Assembly: GCA_021163625.1 (NCBI GenBank)
Contig: JAGGTS010000058.1
Span: forward strand, 1 to 12,651
DNA from: a bacterium
GTDB taxonomy: Bacteria; Patescibacteriota; Minisyncoccia; Minisyncoccales; CG1-02-41-26
Length of the DNA stretch: 12,651 nucleotides
Direction of reading: 5' to 3'
Below, piece after piece: positions 5,939 to 12,651 of the stretch (the first letter of the stretch is position 1; every line of letters begins with the position of its first letter). A program made the position numbers and the translations under genes. A model generated the notes under the pieces. It worked only from the letters and a program-made list of their open reading frames with translations. It made no database searches and had not been told where the DNA came from.

Positions 5939-5967
5939 TTGAATCTTACCATAAAATAACCTAAAAT
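5939..5967 (+). promoter_or_regulatory. Possible promoter of amrS
   Basis: TTGAAT (5939-5944) and TAAAAT (5962-5967) are separated by 17 nt. Transcription would start near 5974, about 49 nt before the amrS ATG. The -10 matches five of six positions and the -35 four of six. In such AT-rich DNA chance matches are frequent. No convincing promoter for the divergent thpR gene was found in the same spacer. Confidence 0.35.
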
Positions 5968-6022
5968 TAAATCGCAAAGCCCTTATCTTATATTTGATAT
6001 TTAATAAAAATGGAAATAAACA

Positions 6023-7039
6023 ATGAAAGAATCATATCTTTATAAAAAACTCCCCTCAAAAAGGGTTAAGTGCTTAAATTGCCCTCACTATTGTTTAATT
6101 GATAATAATTCCAAGGGTGTTTGCGGTGTCAGGAAAAACATTAATGGAAAGCTTTATTCTTTAAATTGGGGCAAAGTCGCCGCTTTGAATATTGACCCCA
6201 TAGAGAAAAAGCCTCTTTTCCATTTTTTGCCAAAAACTTATAGCTTGTCTTTGGCCACAGTGGGATGCAATTTTAAGTGTTGGTCATGCCAAAATTACCA
6301 AATATCCCAAATGCCAAATCTTAGCGGTAAAATAGAAGGAGAAAACATTCTGCCTGACCAGATTGTAGAGATTGCCAAGGCAAACGATATCCCGAGTATT
6401 TCTTATACTTATACAGAGCCTACGATTTTTTCTGATTACGCTTTAGATATTGCTAAGATTGCCAAAAAAAATAATATTAAAAACTGCTGGATTTCAAACG
6501 GTTTTTGGTCAAAAGAACTTTTTAATCTAATATACCCTTATGTTGACGCAGCAAATATTGATTTAAAAAGTTTTGATGACAAATTTTATATTAAATATGC
6601 CGGAGGCAGATTAGACCCTGTTTTGGAAACTTTAAAGCGGCTGAGAGAGAAAAATATATGGGTTGAAGTGACAACCTTGGTAATTCCGTCATTTAACGAT
6701 TCTGATGATATTCTCAGCAAAATTGCCTCTTTTATCAAAAATAAACTCGGCGATAATGTTCCCTGGCATATATCCCGTTTTTCGGGCGCAGTTTCTTGGA
6801 AGTTCAAAGATATCCCGGATACGCCATTGGCTACCCTTGAAAAAGCTTATCAAATAGGAAAAAATTTTGGCTTAAAATATATTTACATTGGCAATGCTCC
6901 GAATTTAAAAAAGGAAAACACCTTTTGCCCAAAATGCGGGGCATTGGTTATAGAGAGGGATGGCTATTCTGTTAAGAGGTTTGATAAAAACGGTAAATGC
7001 CCAAAATGCGGGGCTTTATTAGATTTAATTGTAAAGTAG
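6023..7039 (+). CDS. amrS: AmmeMemoRadiSam system radical SAM enzyme AmrS
   Basis: The 338-residue protein fits the family length. The radical SAM [4Fe-4S] motif C82-N-F-K-C86-W-S-C89 has the PflA-type CxxxCxxC spacing. It is preceded by a cysteine-rich N-terminal region C17-x2-C20-x3-C24 ... C34-G-V-R typical of the AmrS/PflA-like group, with the family phrases N-I-D-P-I-E-K-K-P-L-F-H-F (56-68) and S-Y-T-Y-T-E-P-T (127-134). The C-terminus adds a zinc-ribbon-like pair, C302-P-K-C305 and C326-P-K-C329, present in only some relatives. Family members cleave AdoMet reductively to start radical chemistry; the reaction of AmrS is not established. Its usual partners, the AMMECR1 and MEMO1-like proteins, are not in this window. 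ATG at 6023 is preceded by a poor TGGA. It converges with the next gene with a 3-nt gap. Confidence 0.93.
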   Translation: MKESYLYKKLPSKRVKCLNCPHYCLIDNNSKGVCGVRKNINGKLYSLNWGKVAALNIDPIEKKPLFHFLPKTYSLSLATVGCNFKCWSCQNYQISQMPNLSGKIEGENILPDQIVEIAKANDIPSISYTYTEPTIFSDYALDIAKIAKKNNIKNCWISNGFWSKELFNLIYPYVDAANIDLKSFDDKFYIKYAGGRLDPVLETLKRLREKNIWVEVTTLVIPSFNDSDDILSKIASFIKNKLGDNVPWHISRFSGAVSWKFKDIPDTPLATLEKAYQIGKNFGLKYIYIGNAPNLKKENTFCPKCGALVIERDGYSVKRFDKNGKCPKCGALLDLIVK

Positions 7040-7042
7040 CGC

Positions 7043-7723
7043 TTATTTGACATTTGCATCTACGCTTGTTGAAGAAATGCCAGAGTTACTGCTCGATGTT
7101 GTTGACGTTGCTGGAGCAAATGAATGTTGAGGCATTGCCTGCTCTAACTTTAAATCAATTAATTTTTTCTTTTCTTTTTTCGCGGATGAGCCTGGTAGAA
7201 CTTCTACCTTTAACTTTTTTGATATTTTTGCTACTTCATATATCTTAGCGCAAAGAGATGGCGTAAATCCTGGTTTTAATTTCATTTGGCAATTATTATT
7301 TTCCGGCAGCCAAAAAGAGACTTCATTTTTGCTCAATGGCTGGAAAATTCTGCCTTTTTCATCTATTATATTTCCAATGTCCCAAGCTCCTGTTGGAGTA
7401 GTTTCCTTGCCGATATTTTGCCCTTCGACTACCACCTCAATAAATTTTTCTGTGGTAACCCGGTCTTTAATATTGCTATGCTTAAATTCTTTGCTGACAT
7501 CAGAAGCTTTAAGCCTGTTGCCAAGGTCAACTGCTTTTACTAAACTTACTTTTATATCGCCTATCGTCACTTCGTAAACTGGTTTTGGTTTTTCTGGCTT
7601 TGGAAGAGGCGGGGCAGGAGGTTTATTTGCCATTTTTACAATAATAATACCAACAATAAACACAAGTATTATGCTGGTTGCAATTATCGCTTTTTTAGTT
7701 GTTGGCCCAATCCTTCCGGACAT
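7043..7723 (-). CDS. Membrane-anchored extracellular protein with DUF4352-like domain
   Basis: The protein has 226 residues. A short basic start is followed by one membrane helix (about 11-30), a proline/lysine linker (34-49), and a beta-rich domain (about 50-180) whose layout resembles DUF4352/telokin-like immunoglobulin folds: V-T-I-G-D-I-K-V-S-L near its start, E-K-F-I-E-V-V-V-E-G-Q-N-I-G-K-E in the middle, D-E-K-G-R-I-F-Q-P after it, and an L-P-E-N turn. C145 and C158 could form a disulfide. A Ser/Thr-rich tail of about 25 residues ends the protein. The arrangement predicts a signal anchor with the domain outside the cell. Function is unknown; such domains are common in surface proteins. 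There is no Shine-Dalgarno. The 130-nt spacer behind the helicase gene (7724-7853) shows no clear hairpin terminator and only a weak promoter-like TGGACA. Confidence 0.75.
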   Translation of the reverse strand: MSGRIGPTTKKAIIATSIILVFIVGIIIVKMANKPPAPPLPKPEKPKPVYEVTIGDIKVSLVKAVDLGNRLKASDVSKEFKHSNIKDRVTTEKFIEVVVEGQNIGKETTPTGAWDIGNIIDEKGRIFQPLSKNEVSFWLPENNNCQMKLKPGFTPSLCAKIYEVAKISKKLKVEVLPGSSAKKEKKKLIDLKLEQAMPQHSFAPATSTTSSSNSGISSTSVDANVK

Positions 7724-7853
7724 CTTTTGATATATTTAATTAATTATTTTATTTGACCTTTAGTCTTTTTAAAGTATTTTGTCCAAAATTTTCTGTACAT
7801 ATTTTATTTTACCATTATTGCTTTTTGCATATCAAGCCGTTGCTTTTAGATGA

Positions 7854-10800
7854 TTAAAACTGTCTGTATTCACAAATGTTTCTAAAATCGCAGCTTTTGC
7901 ATTCCCAGCTTGGCTTTGGCGCAAAATTACCCTTTTCAATCTCTTTAATGATTTTTATTATCTTTTCTTTTATTTTTATTTTGTCGTCGTCGTTTCCAAT
8001 AAAAGATATTTTTTTATTGTCGTTTAAATACCAACAGGTTAATTTTTCTGGTTTTAGATTAAAGACTTCTTCTGCCGCTATTTGGTAAATTAATAATTGT
8101 TCTTTTGATTCTTTTGTAATTTTGCTTGATGATTTGCCTGTCTTATAATCAATAAGCTCTACCTTGCCATTACCCAAATCGTCTATCCTGTCTATTCTTC
8201 CTATCATTAGGTATTTTCCTAATTTTAAATTAAAGCTTTGTTCTAAGGCAGGCTTTTGGTTGATAAATTTTATTTTCGGATTTGTTTTTTTATAATCGTC
8301 ATAAAATAATTTTAGCGACTTTTTGCCTTGGTTGAAATATTTTTCTTTTTCTTCTTTATTTCTATACCATTGGTCAATCCAGTTTTTTTTGTATATTGAA
8401 ATCAGGTCCTCAAATTTTAATAGGTTCGTTTCTTTATTTATTTTTTCGTTTTCTTGCGTTGTCTTAAACAAGTTTAGGTTCGCCCTTTTATTTCTGCTCT
8501 CGCAGGCCAGTTTTAAAAATTCGTATAGCGTATTGTGCATTGTTTTGCCAAAACTAAAAACAGGGCTTCCAACTCTTGGCACTTTTAAAATATGGGCAAA
8601 TTTATATTGCAGCGGGCATTTTTCAAAAGCACAAAGTTGAGTGAAAGAAAACCATAAGGGAGACTGGAGGTTGTTATAAGCATTAATCTTTTTCTTTATC
8701 TTTTCTTTATTTCTTATTATGTTAACTTCTTCTGCAAGCTTTAGATTGTCTGCTTTGTTTTCCTTGGCATAAAGCCCTGCCTCAAACAGGAACCTTGACG
8801 GGATTGTTTTTCTAGCGCCCCCATAATTGTCTGCCCAGCTAAAGAAGACGCCTTTTTTTGCCCTTGTTATTCCTACATAGAAAAGCCTCCTTTCTTCCTG
8901 AAGGTGGACATTTCCTTCAGGCGTTATTTCTTTTGTAAGGTCTTGAGGTATTTCTATTGGCTCTTTTTTATTTATGCTTGGAAACCGTTTTTCAACCAGT
9001 GACGGGAGAAAAACATAGTCAAATTCTAAACCTTTTGCTGCGTGGATAGTCATTACATTTACCATATCCGGCCCTTGATTCAAATCAAAATTTAATTTTC
9101 CTTCTTCTCCTGAATCAATTTCCAGGTCAATTTGCTCGATGAAATTATTTAAATTTGGGTCTATCTGGGCTTGCTCGAATTTTTTTATCTTGTCGTAAAA
9201 CTGGTTTATTAAATCAAAATCTTTCTCATCCTTCTTTTCTTTTGTTAAATACTCCAAGTATCCTGATTCTTCTAAAAATAAAATAAATACCTCGCTAACA
9301 TTTCTTTCCCTTGCTGCCTTGCTATGTTTTTTTAGTAATGACAAGAGAAAGTTAATTTTTGTTACAGTGCTCTGGTTTATTTTTGGGATAACGCTAATTT
9401 GATTTAACGTTTCATATATTGGCTGCCCTTTTTTAAAGCTATACTGGCTTATTTTTGCTATTTCTTCGTATGGCAATTTTAGGAAAGGCAAATTAAGTAT
9501 CCTGAAAAAATATTTATCATCATAATAATTTAATAATATTTTTAGGTAAGACATTATATCAAGGATTACCGGCTTTGAATAAAGGCCGCTTGAAGCTAAG
9601 AATTGGTACGAAACTCCCGCTCTTTCCAATTGTTGACAGAAAACCTTGGCATATCTGTTTGCCCTTACGAGAATGGCAAAATCATTTGGCGTTGTTTCTT
9701 TGTCTTTGTTCAAAATATAAATAATTTTTTCTATAACTCGCTTTGCTTCTTCTTCTGCGTTGCTAAAGTGCATAACTTCTATAATTCCCTTTCTGTTTTT
9801 TTCTGCAATTAATTTTTTATTAATTTTTTTGAGGTTTTTTAAACTTATCCCTTTCTCTTTCGCGCGTTCTACTATTTTGTTAACTTTTGAAAGCTGATAT
9901 TCAAGCCGGTTTGGGTTGTTTTTTTGGATAAAACTGTAAGAAATGTCCAAAATATTTTGGGATGAACGATAATTCCTGATAAGCACTATTTCTTTTAGGT
10001 TTGGGTAATCTTCTCTGAACCTTAGGACATTACTGAAAGAACTCCCTCTCCACATATATATGGATTGGTCGTCATCAGCGCAGACGGTTATGTTATTTCT
10101 TGGCTTGGAAATTAATTTTACTAATTCGTATTGTGTCCAATTGGTATCTTGAAATTCGTCTATCAATACATATTTGAACTGTTTTTGATAGCTTTTCAAA
10201 ATCAAGGGCCTTTTTTCAAATAGCTTTAAAGTATAATTGATTAAGTCTCCAAAATCTAAAAAGTTATTAAGAGAAAGCAGTCTTTGGTAGGTTGAATAAG
10301 CGTTTGCGATTTCTTTTATCCTGTCAGCTTCTTGCTGTATAGCCGCTATTTCTTTTTTGTCGCTGCTTTTTATTAATTTGCTTCCTTGAGCAATGCCATC
10401 CATATTTAACCTTAATTTGTCGCTGTATTCTAAATAGTCTTCCGGGTATATTGCTTCGTCTTTACACTTAGAAAAGTGCTTCAAAAGCGCATTGATAAAT
10501 TTGGTAGGATTGCCAAGAGGCCTGTAGTAGTCAAGCTTGAATTTATCCAAATTTTGTTTTACTAAAATCCATGCTTGGGTGTCATCTAATATCTTAAAAT
10601 CGGTTGAAATGCCGACATCTAAACCATGCTCTTTTAAAATTCTTTCGCAAAAAGAATGAAATGTTGAAATCCAAAAATCAGCATACCCTATTGGGAGAAA
10701 ATCATTAACTCTGTCAATCATTTCTTGCGCCGCCTTTTCAGTAAAAGTTAGTGCCAGTATTTCTTCTGGAGCGATATTTTTTGACAAAATAAGATTTAAA

Positions 10801-10937
10801 ATCCTTTTAGTGATAACGGTTGTTTTCCCTGTTCCCGCGCCAGCAACAATCATAATAGGGCCTTTGCCTGCTTTAACTGCTTGTTCTTGTTCTTTGTTCA
10901 GCCCATCTAATATTTTTTCCTTTTCTTGTTCATTCAT
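7854..10937 (-). CDS. UvrD/PcrA-type SF1A helicase fused to RecB/AddB-like PD-(D/E)xK nuclease with Fe-S cysteines
   Basis: The 1027-residue protein has a complete set of SF1A helicase motifs: Q motif (13-21), Walker A A32-GAGTGKT-39, Ia LTFTEKAA (63-70), II V-L-I-D260-E261-F-Q-D264, III ADDDQSIYMWRG (287-298), IV RNYRSSQNIL (321-330), V VNVMTIHAAKGLEFD (626-640) and VI EERRLFYVGITRAKK (681-695). Residues about 763-1027 form a RecB-family nuclease: H801, G913-R-I-D916, D930-Y-K932 are the metal and catalytic positions. C774 with C1013-x2-C1016-x5-C1022 match the four cysteines that hold a [4Fe-4S] cluster in AddB and Cas4. The protein should unwind and cut DNA ends 3' to 5', as a single-chain relative of AddA/RecB. 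It is longer than PcrA (about 720) and shorter than AddA or RecB. Its ATG overlaps the TGA of the patatin gene (ATGA), so translation is probably coupled. Confidence 0.95.
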   Translation of the reverse strand: MNEQEKEKILDGLNKEQEQAVKAGKGPIMIVAGAGTGKTTVITKRILNLILSKNIAPEEILALTFTEKAAQEMIDRVNDFLPIGYADFWISTFHSFCERILKEHGLDVGISTDFKILDDTQAWILVKQNLDKFKLDYYRPLGNPTKFINALLKHFSKCKDEAIYPEDYLEYSDKLRLNMDGIAQGSKLIKSSDKKEIAAIQQEADRIKEIANAYSTYQRLLSLNNFLDFGDLINYTLKLFEKRPLILKSYQKQFKYVLIDEFQDTNWTQYELVKLISKPRNNITVCADDDQSIYMWRGSSFSNVLRFREDYPNLKEIVLIRNYRSSQNILDISYSFIQKNNPNRLEYQLSKVNKIVERAKEKGISLKNLKKINKKLIAEKNRKGIIEVMHFSNAEEEAKRVIEKIIYILNKDKETTPNDFAILVRANRYAKVFCQQLERAGVSYQFLASSGLYSKPVILDIMSYLKILLNYYDDKYFFRILNLPFLKLPYEEIAKISQYSFKKGQPIYETLNQISVIPKINQSTVTKINFLLSLLKKHSKAARERNVSEVFILFLEESGYLEYLTKEKKDEKDFDLINQFYDKIKKFEQAQIDPNLNNFIEQIDLEIDSGEEGKLNFDLNQGPDMVNVMTIHAAKGLEFDYVFLPSLVEKRFPSINKKEPIEIPQDLTKEITPEGNVHLQEERRLFYVGITRAKKGVFFSWADNYGGARKTIPSRFLFEAGLYAKENKADNLKLAEEVNIIRNKEKIKKKINAYNNLQSPLWFSFTQLCAFEKCPLQYKFAHILKVPRVGSPVFSFGKTMHNTLYEFLKLACESRNKRANLNLFKTTQENEKINKETNLLKFEDLISIYKKNWIDQWYRNKEEKEKYFNQGKKSLKLFYDDYKKTNPKIKFINQKPALEQSFNLKLGKYLMIGRIDRIDDLGNGKVELIDYKTGKSSSKITKESKEQLLIYQIAAEEVFNLKPEKLTCWYLNDNKKISFIGNDDDKIKIKEKIIKIIKEIEKGNFAPKPSWECKSCDFRNICEYRQF

Positions 10938-11731
10938 TTTTTATTAATCAATTCTTTTATTTTTGGTATTGCTTTTTTTGCTGCCTGTTCGCCTTTTAGG
11001 ATAACATCATCTCCATTGACAATTTTAGTCCAGAAAATTCTTGGGATAACGGGCTCTATAACAATATCAGCATACTCTATGTCTCTTTTCGCAAGCTGGT
11101 ACAATAAAAGGTCTGAAGATGTCCTGAACATTGATAGAATTGAAGTTTTAGTTTGTTCGGTTTTATTTAATGTTGATAAACTGTTTAAATTTACAGCTAT
11201 AACTATATCTGCCCCCATAGATTTAACTATCTTTGCTGGCACGGGCATTGACAGTCCCCCGTCGCTTAAGCAATAATTGCCAATTTTTACAGGTTCAAAA
11301 ACCATAGGGAAAGCGCTGCTTGCCCTTATTGATTTGATAAGGCTTCCATAGCTCAGGATAACTGTTTTTCCGGTTTTGATGTCTGTAGCAACTGCCCGAA
11401 ATGGTATTTTTAGGTCTTCTATTTTCAGCCTTCCTAAACGTTTTTCTAAAAAATTAACCATTTTTTCGCCTTTTACTAATCCCCAGCGAAAACTCGGGTC
11501 GAGAAAAATCTTAATAAAATCCCTTCGAGTAAAAGAATGGGCATATTCTTCTATTTTAGAAATATCGCCAAGGGCGGCATATCCTCCGCCGATTATTGCT
11601 CCTGCGCTTGTTCCTGCGATGTAATCTATATGAATATTGTTTGTCAGCAATGTTTTTATTACACCGATATGCGCAAGCCCCTTTGCGCCGCCGCTTCCTA
11701 ATGCAAGGCCTATTTTCTTTCTGTTTGGCAT
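10934..11731 (-). CDS. Patatin-like phospholipase (RssA/YchK-type)
   Basis: The 265-residue protein matches the short bacterial patatin group. The oxyanion-hole loop G12-S-G-G-A-K-G18, the nucleophile elbow G40-T-S42-A-G44 and the catalytic D157-G-G159 form a complete Ser-Asp dyad. A further family phrase, I-R-A-S-S-A-F-P (135-142), is present. No signal peptide is seen, so it should act in the cytoplasm or at the inner face of the membrane, hydrolysing acyl esters of phospholipids. The physiological substrate is unknown. It starts 49 nt after the uracil-DNA glycosylase stop and ends in a 4-nt overlap with the helicase-nuclease gene. That placement between two DNA repair genes is unexplained. 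Confidence 0.93.
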   Translation of the reverse strand: MPNRKKIGLALGSGGAKGLAHIGVIKTLLTNNIHIDYIAGTSAGAIIGGGYAALGDISKIEEYAHSFTRRDFIKIFLDPSFRWGLVKGEKMVNFLEKRLGRLKIEDLKIPFRAVATDIKTGKTVILSYGSLIKSIRASSAFPMVFEPVKIGNYCLSDGGLSMPVPAKIVKSMGADIVIAVNLNSLSTLNKTEQTKTSILSMFRTSSDLLLYQLAKRDIEYADIVIEPVIPRIFWTKIVNGDDVILKGEQAAKKAIPKIKELINKK

Positions 11732-11780
11732 ATTATTTTATTATTTTTATGGTTTTATCTAATTTGTGATTTTATTTAAT

Positions 11781-12386
11781 TTATTTAAATTTTCTCAGCG
11801 CCAAAAAATCTCTTTTTAGAATTTCCTTCATTTTTTTATTATAAACAGCAACAGCGGGATGGTAAAAAGGAATAATTATTGGACTTTTCTGTTTGCTTTT
11901 ATGCCTAAAAATAGTTCCGTGAATTTTGCTAATCGGCAATAGTTCTTTTTCAAAGCCAAACTTTTCCATTAAAAATTTCATAGAATATCTTCCAAGGCAA
12001 CAGATAACTTCTGGTTTAATGGCCTCTATTTGCCTTTCTATATATTTTGAACATTTTTCTATTTCTTCTGGCATTGGGTCCCGATTGTTTGGCGGCCTGC
12101 ACTTTAAAATATTTGAGATATAAACTTCACTTCTTTTAAGCCCCGCAGAATCAAGAAGTTCGTCTAAAATTTTGCCTGCTGCTCCGCAAAAAGGGCGTCC
12201 TTTTTTATCTTCCCAAAAGCCAGGCGCTTCTCCAACAAAAAATATTTTTGCTAAATGGTTTCCTTCTCCAATAACAGGATATGTCCTTGATTTATATAAA
12301 GGACATTTCTTGCAATTTATAACTTCTTCTTTAACTGCTAACAGCTTTTTTTCTATTTTTTTAAGTTTATTCTCGTCTAAACCCAT
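11781..12386 (-). CDS. Family 4 (type 4) uracil-DNA glycosylase with [4Fe-4S] cluster
   Basis: From ATG at 12386 the protein has 201 residues, typical for family 4. It excises uracil from DNA, starting base excision repair. Motif 1 is G52-E-A-P-G56 with the family E-D (59-60) and G-R-P-F-C-G-A-A-G (63-71); motif 2 with the catalytic-site histidine is H176-P-A in P-F-Y-H-P-A-V. The cluster cysteines are C25-x2-C28 and C96-x15-C112, the spacing of Thermus and archaeal family 4 enzymes. An upstream in-frame TTG at 12407 would add seven residues but would leave no leader after the TATAAT at 12420-12415, so ATG at 12386 is preferred. No Shine-Dalgarno is visible. It is the first gene of a three-gene set with the phospholipase and the helicase-nuclease. 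Confidence 0.94.
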   Translation of the reverse strand: MGLDENKLKKIEKKLLAVKEEVINCKKCPLYKSRTYPVIGEGNHLAKIFFVGEAPGFWEDKKGRPFCGAAGKILDELLDSAGLKRSEVYISNILKCRPPNNRDPMPEEIEKCSKYIERQIEAIKPEVICCLGRYSMKFLMEKFGFEKELLPISKIHGTIFRHKSKQKSPIIIPFYHPAVAVYNKKMKEILKRDFLALRKFK

Positions 12387-12414
12387 AGCGTAATTTTTAT
12401 TCAGCAAGTATATT

Positions 12415-12420
12415 ATTATA
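12415..12420 (-). promoter_or_regulatory. Predicted -10 box for the UDG-phospholipase-helicase operon
   Basis: A perfect TATAAT on the minus strand would start transcription near 12408, about 21 nt before the ATG at 12386. No good -35 box is seen at 16-18 nt, which is partly occupied by the U-rich end of the structured RNA element. Confidence 0.4.
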
Positions 12421-12432
12421 GTTTATTCTATC

Positions 12433-12582
12433 ATAAAATAAAGCCCTATACCTCTCTAATAGATTATTGGGAAAAAGCTTTAGTGGGTGTCCTCACGTTA
12501 AAAGAAATGCCTTTTAACAAATTTTGGACTCCCAAAAAAGATATTTTGTTCCCCCAATCTAATAGAAATTAGGTACAGGGCT
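12433..12582 (-). ncRNA. Structured RNA of about 150 nt, candidate 6S-like RNA
   Basis: Read on the minus strand, the segment folds into one long irregular hairpin. GCCCUGUACCU (12581-12571) pairs with AGGUAUAGGGC (12453-12443), 11 bp with one G-U. A second stem pairs 12564-12556 with 12457-12465 (one mismatch), capped by G-runs against CCC (12469-12471). Then comes a large asymmetric internal loop of roughly 17 and 13 nt, a stem GGGAGUCC (12533-12526) with GGACACCC (12492-12485), a small internal loop, and a perfect 8-bp end hairpin GUUAAAAG/CUUUUAAC (12518-12511 with 12504-12497). The 3' side ends in UUUAUUUU, and a promoter stands just upstream. Closing stem, central bubble and apical stem at this length are the architecture of 6S RNA, which binds RNA polymerase. 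The alternative is a small inverted-repeat mobile element (MITE). Structure is certain; identity is inference. Confidence 0.55.
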
Positions 12583-12588
12583 TATTTT

Positions 12589-12618
12589 ATGATATATATT
12601 TTTATATCTTTAAGTCAA
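12589..12618 (-). promoter_or_regulatory. Predicted promoter of the structured RNA
   Basis: On the minus strand TTGACT (12618-12613, five of six) is followed after 18 nt by TATCAT (12594-12589, five of six). Transcription would start near 12582, exactly at the foot of the GCCCUGUACCU closing stem. TATATC with a 16-nt spacer is an alternative -10. The matching left end of the inverted repeat also carries TATCAT but has no -35 box, which supports the minus strand as the transcribed one. Confidence 0.55.
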
Positions 12619-12629
12619 TACCCAATCTT

Positions 12630-12651
12630 ATGGTAAACAAAAAAACTAAAA
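12630..12651 (+). CDS. Possible start of a plus-strand gene cut by the window end
   Basis: ATG at 12630 opens a frame of seven codons (MVNKKTK) to the window edge. A lysine-rich start is common in this genome style, and the position divergent to the RNA promoter would suit a gene start. No Shine-Dalgarno is visible and the frame is too short to judge. Confidence 0.2.

Noticed and set aside
7724..7853. Promoter and terminator in the spacer between the helicase-nuclease and DUF4352-like genes
   Set aside because: Only TGGACA with a poor -10 and no stable hairpin could be found; support is too weak for a feature.
8323..8640. Plus-strand frame of 105 residues opposite the helicase-nuclease
   Set aside because: It lies inside a continuous, fully motif-supported minus-strand gene and has no recognisable domain.
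12387..12407. Longer UDG reading from TTG at 12407
   Set aside because: It would begin right at the predicted transcription start and adds residues outside the family core; ATG at 12386 is preferred.
12421..12600. Reading the long inverted repeat as a MITE or as a simple bidirectional terminator
   Set aside because: Not excluded, but no target-site duplication was found in the flanks and the promoter and bubble structure on one strand fit an RNA gene better.
1..12651. CRISPR array, tRNA, rRNA, transposase or recoded stop codons
   Set aside because: No direct-repeat/spacer pattern, cloverleaf or transposase motif was seen, and all genes end normally with TAA, TAG or TGA, giving no sign of UGA recoding.

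Overview
The window is an AT-rich, gene-dense stretch of bacterial chromosome. Short spacers, tight same-strand gene strings, almost no Shine-Dalgarno sequences, small proteins and a standard code (TAA, TAG and TGA all end genes) fit a Candidate Phyla Radiation bacterium (Patescibacteria, Parcubacteria-like). This lineage call is an inference from style and gene content; there is no rRNA or ribosomal protein gene to confirm it. No tRNA, rRNA, CRISPR array, transposase or phage gene was seen.

Region 1 (1-3348, minus strand) is the accessory-looking part. A well-formed promoter (TAGACA, 17 nt, TATAAT) sits partly inside a 7-bp tandem repeat and drives an E1-like ThiF/HesA adenylating enzyme. 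Behind it come a GNAT-type acyltransferase, a four-helix fragment of a histidine-kinase 7TM sensor, a second diverged GNAT paralogue, and a class I SAM methyltransferase cut by the window start. No ubiquitin-like or ThiS/MoaD carrier is present. The set looks like an uncharacterised small-molecule or peptide activation, acylation and methylation operon, and is the best candidate for a new system.

Region 2 (3261-3901) holds hairpins, a strong intrinsic terminator and a gene for a 78-residue single-span membrane protein with a Q/P/E-rich tail. Region 3 (3902-5885, minus) is a two-gene unit of thpR (2'-5' RNA ligase-like phosphoesterase) and murC (peptidoglycan precursor ligase). Divergent from it is amrS (6023-7039, plus), the radical SAM enzyme of the AmmeMemoRadiSam system. 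It converges with a gene for a membrane-anchored DUF4352-like extracellular protein (7043-7723, minus).

Region 4 (7854-12386, minus) is a likely operon: a family 4 uracil-DNA glycosylase with a [4Fe-4S] cluster, a patatin-like phospholipase, and a 1027-residue UvrD/PcrA helicase fused to a RecB/AddB-like nuclease with its own predicted Fe-S cluster. The last two overlap by ATGA. Two of the three genes are DNA repair genes.

Region 5 (12408-12651) has no clear protein gene but holds a striking inverted repeat of about 150 nt. On the minus strand it has a good promoter just upstream, a GC-rich closing stem, a large central internal loop, a terminal hairpin and a U-rich end. It is a strong structured RNA candidate with 6S-RNA-like architecture.
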